A model generated the notes under the pieces. The model was given only the letters and a program-made list of their open reading frames with translations, searched no databases and was not told the DNA's origin. Below are positions 55,146 to 64,000 of a DNA stretch of 64,000 nt, in pieces (within the stretch, counting starts at the first letter, position 1; each line of letters starts with the position of its first letter). The stretch comes from Rhizomys pruinosus (taxonomy: Eukaryota > Chordata > Mammalia > Rodentia > Spalacidae): assembly GCA_009823505.1 (NCBI GenBank), contig VZQC01007982.1, positions 5,766,517 through 5,830,516 on the forward strand, written 5' to 3'. The translations under genes and the position numbers were made by a program.

Positions 55146-55494
55146 GTTTTTATTACTTTATGTGAATGAGTGTATTACCTGCATGTAGATTGGTTCACCC
55201 ATGTTGTTCAATGCCCACAGAGGTCAGAAGAGGCTCCCCTCGAAATGGAATCACAAAGGGTTGTTAGCTGCCATGTGGGTGTTGGGAATGGAAGAACAAG
55301 CAGTGTTCTTTTTTTTTTTTTTTTTTTTTTTTTTGGTCTTTTTGAGACAGGGTCTCCCTGTAGCCCCAGCTGTCCTTGAACTCATGAAGATCCACCTGCC
55401 TCTGCCTCCCAAGTGCTAGGATTAAAGGCGTGAGCCACCACGCCCGGCTCCAAGCAGTATTCTTAACCACCAAGCCATCTCTCCAACCCTGTAT
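55146..55494 (-). mobile_element. B2 SINE interrupted by a B1
   Basis: The B2 is on the minus strand ('ggttggagagatggcttggt' head at 55494). The B1 at 55312-55449 splits it, with 'aagcagt.ttctt' repeated on both sides as target site. Confidence 0.9.
55312..55449 (-). mobile_element. B1 SINE inside a B2
   Basis: Complete apart from a short gap at 'cttgaactcatgaagatcc', where about 30 bases of the usual 'ctctgtagaccaggctgg' part are absent. Confidence 0.9.
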
Positions 55495-55825
55495 GTTCTA
55501 TAACAGACAAAGAAGGATAAAACAGGAACATGAAGAAAACAGCACTTATGACCATAGCAGGGACATTATTAGGAACTTGGAGTCTCAGGTCAGCACTCAA
55601 GCTTTTCAGTAAATTTAATTCAGCAAATACTTCCATGCATCTATAAGCACCTAGCAAAATACTTAAGACCAAGAAGGGATATCAAAGTCCTAACACCACA
55701 TAGCTTCATATCTGATCAAGGGAAAGAGAGATTATGAAATATTTGAATCACCAAGCTGTATACCGTTGATTATCACAAACAACACTGACATTGACAACAA
55801 TGGTATAGGAGTTGAGTAAATGGGT

Positions 55826-55955
55826 TAGGTGTGGTGGTTTAGTAGTATGATGCCAGCACCTGGGAGGCAAAGGCAGGAGAAGTGCTAGGAGCTCAAGGCT
55901 GTGCTTATTTATATAGTGAGTTTTATGGCAGAAGGGCTATACAGTGGGGGGGGGA
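55826..55955 (+). mobile_element. Diverged B1/proto-B1 SINE
   Basis: 'taggtgtggtggtttagtag', 'ggaggcaaaggcaggaga', 'gctcaaggctgtgcttattt'. 3' end lost in a G run. Confidence 0.6.
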
Positions 55956-56234
55956 GATCTGTGCTAATAAGATTTGAGCCACATTCAAGAAAAGAATGAG
56001 ATTTGAAATAGCATACAGGAGAGGAAGCAGGTACATAGGCCCAAAGGCAGAAGTGAGGGTAAATCACTCCAAGACTTCTGAGTTTGGCCTGGCTGGGTTG
56101 TGTGAGGGGAGAATGAGAGGAGGGACGGCTCCGTGTGATGACTAGAATCCAGCAGGGTTAGAAGGGCTCCCGGGATCTCCAGAGAAGCAGGATGGTGGCC
56201 TGTGGGAGGAAGGTGATCCTTTCTCTTCTTCTTT

Positions 56235-56486
56235 TTTTTTTTTTTTTTGAGGAATTTTTTAATTTATTAAATTTTGTATTTATGATATGATGTCTGCGGC
56301 ATGTAGTTTGTGCACCCGTGTCATCGGCAATGCCAAGTGAGGTCAGAAGAGGGCTCAGATTCCCCTGGAACTGGAGTTCTCCTGGAATGGAGTGTCAGAC
56401 GGTTCTAGGCCCCATGTGGGTGCTGGGGATGCGAACCCAGGGTCCTCTGGAAGAGCGTAACTCTGCAGGCCACTCTCCAGCCCGGT
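56235..56486 (-). mobile_element. B2 SINE, young subfamily, with many single-base indels
   Basis: The minus strand matches the young B2 ('ctggagttctcctggaatgg' region shows the duplication), but single bases are missing or added throughout ('tcatcggcaatgcc', 'agagggctcagattcc', 'ctggaatggagtgtcag'). This pattern fits sequencing error more than age. Confidence 0.85.
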
Positions 56487-56519
56487 GACCTTTCTCAGAA
56501 CTCCCCTAACTATTAAATC

Positions 56520-56890
56520 TCCCAGCACAGGCACCCGCACCCCCCCCCCACCCCAAAAAACCCCCCCCACCCCACCCAACAAACACCCCCACCCCCCACC
56601 GGGGGGGGGGGGAGGGGGGGGGGGGGGGGGGAGGGGGGTGGCCCCACCAACCCCAACCACAAAACCCACACCCCCCCCAACCCCCCCCCCCAACCCCCAA
56701 CCCACCAGAGCCCACCACCAACAACCACACCCACCCACAAACCCCCAACCCTCACACAAAACCAACCCAAACACCAACCAAAACCCACACCACCCCACAC
56801 ACAAAACCACAACCACCACCCCCCCACAAACACACCAAAACCAAAAACCACCCACACACACACACCCACACACCCACCACCACCCCACCA

Positions 56891-56972
<82 letters not shown>

Positions 56973-57032
56973 CCCCCCAACACCCCCCCACCCCCCTCCA
57001 CAAACCCCAACCCCCCAAAACCCACCCCCCAG
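56520..57032. repeat. C/A-only low-complexity block, probable consensus artefact
   Basis: Almost only C and A (with one G-rich island at 56600-56640). It includes an A run of about 48 (56892-56939) and another of about 29. There is no unit of fixed length. The 274- and 178-codon frames read from it on the minus strand are glycine/phenylalanine/tryptophan/valine strings and are not genes. Confidence 0.85.
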
Positions 57033-58460
57033 TGATAAACATTCCCCAAACCAGGAGTCCTGGATGCTCAGTAGTTCCCAGACCTCCAAGCCAGTCACTG
57101 AATGGAGACTGTAGAAATCCTTCCACTCACTCCTGCCTCCAGTTTTAAGGCATGTTTTGATCATTCCTCTTGCTGACAAAGACTATCCAAGTTGAAGTGA
57201 AATAGCCTCTCCTTGCTGGGGTCAGTTCAGCGTTTTTGCTCTGTAACATCTGTTTTTAAAATTGAGCTGAGACCCTGACTTAAATCTGTTTAACTTAAAA
57301 AACAGCAAGAGAACATCTTGTTTCCATGAATGTCTAGGGGTTGTGTGTCAACAAATAAAAGGTCTGTTTGTAGTATTCAAAGTGGATGTGAGATGTTCTG
57401 CCACGGGGATAAATTTATTACCAACTGTTCATTTCTTAGACTCATGAACCAAAGTCGAAAGCACGGTGGAACAGCTTTATTTAAATCAGCAAATTTCTGC
57501 TTGTTGGAGGGTGAGAAACATACATTTAACTGTATGAAGGTCACTGAGCTGTATGCGTCTAGAAAGATGTCCTCTTTCCTGCCTCTCCCACTACTTGATC
57601 TCTTAAATGGATTCTCTTTGCACAAATTCGGGTAGATAGTATCTTGTGGGTCATTATTTTTTATATTACTTAGAACTTGAAGTGGAAAAGAAGGGGGTGA
57701 CAACAGTTCACCATCCTTCAAGCTTGACTAGTTACTTTTGTCTTGCCTACTTGAGAGAAGAAATTGAAAGGATTTTTGTCTATCAGCACTTAACAGGAGT
57801 AAGTCTGGCAGGTAACAGATGTCGAATTATATTTGATGAATGAACACAAATCTAGTGTTACAAATTTATGTTCCCTTCATGAATGCATTTTTGTGTCTGT
57901 ATAGAAAGCATTCATGTTTGAAAAGCAGCATCTGTAACTCATTCTAACACCAATGATCCCACTGGATTATTCCTACAGCTTGCTCCCCTAGCAGCTTGAT
58001 TTTTACTTCTTAACCTTTGACACAGTTTTTATTTTGTTTATTGCCTATCTCCTTATAAGCCTTGTGAGGGCAGGAAGGGTAGCTATGTTCACAATTTACA
58101 TCCATACCACATTAGGTGTCAAGTGCTGATGCTTCATAAATACAGACTGAATGTTTTTACTGACATCTTCACTGAGATGACAGCTACAGACCCTCAACCA
58201 TTCTTGATTATAATTTAGCTCAAACACAGTGAGGAAGATGATGGTGCTTGTAACGCACTTGAATTTGTAAGGACTTTTTGTATGATGACACTTTCTCATT
58301 CATTTGGCCGTCCACTTTCTTCATTACAATGCCTACTGAACATCATGATGGGATGCGTTAGCTGAACCCATCTCTATTTTCTCAGCTTAAACTTGTTGGA
58401 CCACATCTGCCTTACAGCCAGCCAGGGTTAATGTTATAGCAGTAGTTAAGATTTTAAAAA
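57033..58460. other. Unique sequence with an L2 remnant
   Basis: L2-like text at about 58045-58155 ('aagccttgtgagggcaggaa'). No gene; overlapping frames at 57330-57721 have no known domain. Confidence 0.4.
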
Positions 58461-58461
58461 T

Positions 58462-58672
58462 TATTTTATTATTTTTATTTTATGTGTATGAGTGTTTTAC
58501 CTACATGGGTGTAAGCACACTCATGTTGTGCAACGCTGACAGAGGTCTGAAGAGGGAGTCAGATTCCCCTGGAACTGTTGTTAACCACCACGTGGGTGCT
58601 GGGAATCGACTCCAGGTCCTCTGCAAGAGCAGCCAGTGCTTTTAACCACTGAGCCATCTCTTCAGCTCCTCA
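58462..58672 (-). mobile_element. Diverged B2 SINE
   Basis: The minus strand has 'gagctgaagagatggctcag' head and one copy of the 17 bp unit. Confidence 0.85.
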
Positions 58673-58756
58673 TTTCAAATTTTTAAATCTCTCAAATAAT
58701 TAACTCATTCCAGTGGGATTAGAACTATGACTTTATCTTTATTATCAAGAAATTCT

Positions 58757-58900
58757 TGCCAGGCGTGGTGGTACATGCCTTTAACTCCAGCACTCAAGAG
58801 GCAGAGGTAGGATCTGTATGAGATGGAGGCCAATCTTGTCTACATACCAAGCTCCAGACCAACTGGGGATATAGGGGGACCCTGTCTCAAAAAAAGAAAG
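58757..58900 (+). mobile_element. B1 SINE
   Basis: 'gccaggcgtggtggtacatg' start, diverged middle, 'gaccctgtctcaaaaaaag' end. Confidence 0.9.
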
Positions 58901-58906
58901 AGAAAG

Positions 58907-58909
<3 letters not shown>

Positions 58910-58950
<41 letters not shown>
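58910..58950 (+). repeat. (GA)n microsatellite
   Basis: About 18 ga units from the B1 tail. Confidence 0.95.
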
Positions 58951-58951
<1 letters not shown>

Positions 58952-59639
58952 AAGAAAAGAAATTCTGCCTCACCTGATGGGCACATGGCTTAATATTCAC
59001 ATCTACTTGTCTAGAAATCACTATATACCTTTAGGATGGCAAGCAACATATGAACACTTCACTTGAGTGGGAACAAGGTAGATTCATTTACTCCATTTCA
59101 TGTTTTTTTCCGCCTGTGTAGATGAGTTGCAATTGGAATGATGTGTGAGTTCCAAAAGATCCCAAGAGAAATGCTCATGCATTTATAAGAGGTACAATTC
59201 CACAATAGTTTTTTTATTTGTATATTTGAAAATATTCCCAAAGAAAGTTGGATGCAAAAAACAAATTGGGAGAAAAGAAAAATAATATTCCAAATTCTGA
59301 CCAATTCTCCTTTAATAGGTTGATCCGACTGCCAGCTGGCCACAGGATTGACTACTCGTAATATATACTTTTGGTGGGCCACATGTAGTTCTTGGAACTG
59401 TTTATATTAGGCTGCAGAAATTTAATTATTCTAAAATTGGCAGGGCTCTCTTTGATTACTTAATACAAAATTGCTTAGTCATCTTTATACATAGTGCAGA
59501 CAGCTTTTGTTTAAGTGTGAAGAATTGGAAAACACAAATGTGTGCCAATAAATGTTTTAGGTCAGGTAAAAAAATAAGAAGCTACCCTCCCACTACCCCC
59601 CAAGAGCCTTAGCAGGTGGTTGCCACATGTTTTAATTTG
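58951..59639. other. Unique sequence
   Basis: Nothing recognised. Confidence 0.4.
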
Positions 59640-60010
59640 ACAAATTAGGTAACTGTCAAACCAAAGGCCTTAATTACAAGTATTTTCTCCCTTTTCCTTG
59701 CAGATTTTGTCAGAAGTCAAGCCGGGTGCCTCTGGCTTCCTAGACTGGGTACTGATCCCGCATTTTGCAAAGTGTGGATTTTCTAGAGAGTGTGTGGCTG
59801 ATTCTAGAATCAGCCATTATCAAAACATTCTTGTTCTCAAAAACCAACCAGGATGTTATTTCAGGCTGGCTATCACAGAGATCCTGCTTTCAGCTCTTTT
59901 GCATTGAATTCGGATCCTGCCATCCTCGAACCACTTGCCTTCCAAATGCAATGCATATATCTATAGACCTTCCAAGAGGAACTAGGCGGGCGCAAAGTAT
60001 TTATCCCGTG
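59640..60010. promoter_or_regulatory. Candidate conserved non-coding block with a 22 bp palindrome
   Basis: Repeat-free. A perfect 22 bp palindrome at 59795-59816 has TGGC at one end and GCCA at the other. The block also holds 'ggccttaattacaag' and a pyrimidine tract followed by 'ttgcag' (59697-59702), which could be a splice acceptor. The 69-codon frame after it shows no known domain, so I do not call an exon. Confidence 0.3.
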
Positions 60011-60514
60011 TATTTTCAAGTCTAAGTGTCCCCCCCAACCAAGTTTCATTTTATTCCCCCTTAGGAATGCTCCTGGCAACCTCACACTTTTCCTGTGACC
60101 TGGGCTGGGGTGCCTAAGGAAGATGGCGAGAAGAGATAGAAGTTCTGTGACCCTTGGGTAGGGAAGGCTCCCAAGCAAACAGTCAGTCTTGCCTTATGTT
60201 TCCAATTACTGGGCGTGGTTAGAAAGCGAAATCAGGCTACACAGCTTTTCAGACTGATGGAAGCATTTAAACCAGCTCTCACTGTCAGTGTTTTCTAGTC
60301 ATGATGGAAGGGTGTCGAGGGATCTCCAAAGGCCGTGCAAATCTGAAGTATGTCAATTCAAGCCTAATTCCCATCTTTCCTATTTATGTCTTGTATTTCA
60401 TTTGGATTTTTTTTCTTTGTAGCCTATCCCCTCTGATAATAGACATCTAATACTCCTCTTTTTGCTGAAACTAGAAAAAAATTCACAACTGTAATAATAT
60501 AAAAGAGAGTTCTT
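60011..60514. other. Unique sequence
   Basis: No repeat or gene recognised. Confidence 0.4.
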
Positions 60515-60756
60515 GGGGCTGGAGAGATGGCCTAGCGGTTAAGGGCGCCGACCGCTCTTGCAGAGGACCCGGGTTCAATCCCCAGCACCCACATGGCGGC
60601 CAAGAGCCGTCTAAGACTCCAATTCCAGGAGAGCTCCAGTTCCAGGGGAGTCCGACACCCTCTTCTGACCTCCACGGCGTTGCACGTCACGGGTGCACAG
60701 ACTTGCATGCAGACAATACATTCATACACATATGGAAATAAATAAAAAAATTTTAA
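60515..60756 (+). mobile_element. B2 SINE, young subfamily
   Basis: A perfect 14 bp repeat (aaaagagagttctt) lies at 60501-60514 and 60757-60770. It has the 17 bp duplication. It sits exactly at the 5' boundary of the older B2 that follows. Confidence 0.96.
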
Positions 60757-60770
60757 AAAAGAGAGTTCTT

Positions 60771-61005
60771 GGGCCTGGAGAGGTAGCTCAATGGAAAGCA
60801 CTCACTGCTCTTACAGAGGACCCAGGTTTGATTTCTGACACTCACATGGCAGCTAACAACGGTCCATAACTCCAGTTCCAGGGGATCTAATGCCTTCTTT
60901 TAACCTCTACAAGCACTGCAAGACAGGGGTGCACTTTTGTGCATGCAGGAAACACACTCATATACATAGAATTAAAATAATAAATAAAATATTTGAAAAA
61001 AATAA
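60771..61005 (+). mobile_element. B2 SINE, older form
   Basis: 'gggcctggagaggtagctca' start, one copy of the 17 bp unit, 'ataataaataaaatatt' tail. Confidence 0.9.
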
Positions 61006-62101
61006 AATAACAACCACCACCATCCCAGCAGTACTAAGAGTTTCACTGGAGATGTAGCCTTGTAATAAAATCTTCACCAAGTTTGTCTGGGTACCAATTG
61101 GAGAGGAGTGACAAAGCAGTGCCCTGGAATACATTTCAAATTAACAAGCATGAAGCAAGGTCTGAGTTTCAGAAAAAATAGTTAAGAACTTTGAAGGATA
61201 AGAAAAATAAATAATCACCTGAAGGAGACTATGGATTTTAGAGAAGATGGGGATGTACTTAGTAATTCACATATAAGCCGTAAGCTAAGTGCCCCATTAT
61301 AAACATATTATGGGCATCAGTCCAAACTGAAGTCAGTGAGTGTATTAGTTTTAAGCAGGTCCTCATGGTAGGCCACTTCTTATATAAAGAAAAGTCCAGA
61401 CATTCTGTGCTAACAGAATGGGTGGACCTACAGTCTATGAGGTTCATATGAAAAGAAGGAAACAGTATAGGAACTTTCCAATTTATTTAATCCACTTGTC
61501 AGTTTGTATGTTCAATTTACCTGACTGTTGTAATCCAAAAGACATAATGCATGATGTCTGTTGGTTGAGTTTCAATGCTTTTTATTGTAGATTATAAACT
61601 CCTTAACAATAGTTTCAAATTTGTGTTATATTGCTGAGAGGCATATGATGATCAAGTTAAATAGAAATTGAAATATTCGGCAAGATAAATAGAAGATAAA
61701 TGGGCATTTAAACGTTCACTAAGGAATAATTAATCCCTGAATCATATCAGTCTTTCAAGAAAGCATTTCTCTGAACAGAATGCCTCCAGGATTTACCTTT
61801 GAGTTGTTCCCAGTGACATAAATGGGTCTACATCCTGCTATCTCTGCTCTCTCACCCTGTGGTGAGATAGTCAAAGCTCTGGATCGGATTTCTTGTGGTG
61901 AAATAAATCAATCGGAAAGGACAGATACATGGGTTGCTAATATTTTTACAGATAAGTGCATTCATCAAGTAAAATAATTATATAAAATATGGGGATATCA
62001 TTATATAAACTTATTGTTATGTAAAATACCTCAGTACCATGTTGACAGCTCAAATATCAGTCTTAGTTTCCCACTGATGTGCTATCATTAAGGAGTTAAT
62101 G
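61006..62101. other. Unique AT-rich sequence
   Basis: No gene recognised. Confidence 0.4.
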
Positions 62102-62102
62102 C

Positions 62103-62138
62103 TGGGGCTGCACAGATGGCTCAGTGGCTAGTGCCAAA
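62103..62138 (+). mobile_element. tRNA-type SINE head fragment
   Basis: 'ctggggctgcacagatggct' followed by 'cagtggctag', then the similarity stops. About 35 bp of a B2/B4 head. Confidence 0.6.
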
Positions 62139-63019
62139 GTTCTATATTTCTCAATGTTCTTTTTAAAATGGGGTCGTTTTCTCAAGCACTGAAGAGAGGA
62201 GATGCAAAAACCATCATTTTACAAATTGGCCAACTTTGGCCACTACTCGGAAGGTAGAAGAGCAGTCACGAGGACGTTGGCTTTAGGAGCGTTCTGGTTG
62301 CCAGGTCTTCGGCTGCACAGATGTAGAAATACAAATAGAGAAAAGTGATTTTTAACAGACTGAACAGTGAGGAAGAGTAAAAAACAGGTCGTAGCCTGTT
62401 AACCTTTTCTTAGTAGGGCTTTGTGTATTGAATTCCACTGGTTAGAGAGAAGAAACAACTGGAGAAAGCAAACTCCTCAGGCTGATCTTACTCATTCTCC
62501 CCTCCCTGATGCTGGTCTTAAGAAATGTGCCTTGGTGACTGCTTGTATTTTTTAAGTAGCACAGATTTTGGGAATAAAATGGTGAAGGTTGAGCTAAAGT
62601 TAAGTCCAAACTGTACATTACAATCCATTTGTTTATTTAGGTTTTGGAGTCCCAAATGAACCATTCAGTTTGGAAAAGAGCAAAGCAAGTGATAAATTGA
62701 TTTTTTTTTGAAAGGACAAAAGTTCATTTTGTACAGTCATAAAGAAAACATTGTCAGATTTACTGTGGAACTACTGCAATTTTGGGTTTACATAACTTCT
62801 GAGATTCATATATAATCTGGTACCATGGTCTTTGATTCACTTTGTAAACACTACCATTGATAAAGTACAGAGAGAGATGAATCAGCTTGAGTTATAATTT
62901 CTATATTCAAAACAGTAAAATCTAGTATATGAATTTTTGATTCAAATAAGATACAATTCCTGAGTGCCTACTATGGTCCAATCAGTTTTTATTTTTACAA
63001 GATTATATCTATTCTCTTT
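62139..63019. other. Unique AT-rich sequence
   Basis: No gene recognised. Confidence 0.4.
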
Positions 63020-63035
63020 AGAAATTATTTTAATT

Positions 63036-63196
63036 GGGGGCTGGAGAGATGGCCAGGAGAACTCCAGTTCCAGGGGAATCTGAGACCCTCTTCTGACCTC
63101 CGCGGCATTGCACGACACGGGTGCACAAACCTGCATGCAGACAGTACATTGATACACATACCAAAATAAATAAAATAAAAAAAATTAAAAAAAAAA
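63036..63196 (+). mobile_element. B2 SINE, young subfamily, internally deleted
   Basis: 'gggggctggagagatggcc' joins directly to 'aggagaactccagttccagg', so roughly 85 bases including the B box are gone. The 3' half is intact and a target repeat ('agaaattatt') remains on both sides. Confidence 0.92.
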
Positions 63197-63202
63197 GAAA
63201 TT

Positions 63203-63416
63203 ATTATTTTTATTTTATATATGTATGGCTATATTGCCTGCAAATATGTAAGTGCACCCATGTCATGCAATGCCCACAAAGGTCAGAAGAGGGCATCAGA
63301 ATTCCTGGAACTAGAGTTACGGACAGTTGTTAGCCATCATGTTCTGCGAACAGAACCCAGGTCCTCTGCAAGAGCAACCAGTGCTCCTAACCACTGAAGC
63401 ATCTGTCCAGCTCTTA
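63203..63416 (-). mobile_element. Diverged B2/B3 SINE
   Basis: The minus strand shows 'agctggacagatgcttcagt' head, one 17 bp unit and a T-rich tail complement. Confidence 0.8.
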
Positions 63417-63464
63417 GGTGGCCTCAAAGACAAAAACATGTGGAATTAAAATATCAATAAAGAG

Positions 63465-63701
63465 GGCTGGAGAGATGGCCTAGTGGTTAAGAGCGCCGAC
63501 CGCTCTTGCAGAGGACCCGGATTCGATCCCCAGCACCCACATGGCGGCCGAGAACCATCTGAAACTCCAATTCCAGGAGAACTCCAGTTCCAGGGGAATC
63601 CGACACCCTCTTCTGACCTCCGCGGCACTGCACGTCACGGGTGCACAAACTTGCATGCAGACAACACATTCATACACATACAGAAATAAATAAAATTAAA
63701 A

Positions 63702-63742
<41 letters not shown>
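63465..63742 (+). mobile_element. B2 SINE, young subfamily, with expanded (AAAT)n tail
   Basis: A perfect 17 bp repeat (aaaatatcaataaagag) lies at 63448-63464 and 63743-63759. It has the 17 bp internal duplication, and an (aaat)n tail of about 50 bp (63688-63742). Confidence 0.97.
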
Positions 63743-63744
<2 letters not shown>

Positions 63745-63759
63745 AATATCAATAAAGAG

Positions 63760-64000
63760 CTTAAATGCTACTTAAGAAAAACAATTGATGGGATATAGCA
63801 AGGATGGAATTATTAATTACCAAAATGAGTCATGGATGTTCAAGGAGGGAGATGTCACTTTCAAGTGCAGGTTGTCACTTGAGCATCATGAAAGAGATAA
63901 ACTTTGAGCCAGAAAAGACTGAATAAAATATGAATAGCGAAGAGGAGAGGGGAAGGCATTCCAGATGGGTGGGATAAAATAAATAAAATAATAAAAATAT
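63760..64000. other. Unique sequence to window end
   Basis: Nothing recognised. Confidence 0.4.

Noticed and set aside
56355..57179. Longest open frame (274 codons, minus strand) and overlapping frames of 178, 124 and 209 codons
   Set aside because: They run through the C/A block. The products are G/V/W/F or P/H/T/K strings without domains, and the DNA there looks like a consensus artefact.
19339..63550. tRNA-like A and B boxes in many places
   Set aside because: They belong to the B2, B3 and B4 heads, which are tRNA-derived. No separate tRNA with a cloverleaf and anticodon context was found.
43473..63689. Many frames of 60-80 codons with similar peptides (CxHxGWCTRVV-like, 'LELEFSWNW')
   Set aside because: They are translations of B2 copies on either strand, repeated because the SINE is repeated.
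9050..63742. Arrays of short repeats as possible CRISPR
   Set aside because: All are simple microsatellites or SINEs, without repeat-spacer structure, in a rodent nuclear genome.

Overview
This window is non-coding nuclear DNA from a muroid rodent. The evidence is the dense mixture of B1 (7SL-derived), B2, B3 and B4 SINEs, Lx-type LINE-1 3' ends and ERVL-MaLR LTRs, over a background of ancient mammalian repeats (MIR, L2, old L1, a Tigger-like element). The B1 and B2 consensus forms do not look like house mouse or rat to me; a cricetid or another non-murine muroid is my inference and the genus is not settled. I found no convincing protein-coding exon, tRNA, rRNA or CRISPR array. The longer open frames lie in repeats, microsatellites or simple sequence. 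The window is best read as intergenic or deep-intronic DNA.

Layout. 0-5 kb: nested SINE/L1 insertions, a B1 homodimer, and a young LINE 3' end. 5-9 kb: a unique, regulatory-looking block (about 5.87-6.29 kb), then old purine-rich repeat sequence with a local 170 bp duplication. 9-20 kb: B1/B2/B4 copies, a 5'-inverted LINE (11.5-13.2 kb), a 66 bp near-perfect palindrome (14.48 kb) and a possible retrocopied 3'UTR (17.5-18.1 kb). 20.2-24.4 kb and 49.1-53.8 kb: two long stretches without rodent SINEs. 28-34.6 kb: SINEs, an MaLR LTR and a 1.06 kb direct tandem duplication ending at the single N of the window, probably an assembly artefact. 35-49 kb: Lx 3'UTRs, many SINEs, an ancient L1 and four MaLR/MLT-like LTRs. 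53.8-64 kb: SINEs, a C/A homopolymer-like block (56.5-57.0 kb) that looks like bad consensus, and a unique block with a 22 bp perfect palindrome (59.8 kb).

The most interesting signal is in how the SINEs are built. Three separate loci (278-811, 40267-40652, and 41864-42170 on the minus strand) carry the same chimera: a B2 tRNA-derived head that stops at the same point and runs directly into a complete B1, with no B2 tail. The outer target-site duplications show that the chimera moved as one unit. I suggest a dimeric tRNA/7SL SINE family. A second dimer at 3898-4242 is B1-A-rich linker-B1, an Alu-like arrangement inside a single 14 bp duplication. The youngest B2 copies share a 17 bp internal duplication and well-kept pol III A and B boxes, which defines a recent subfamily.
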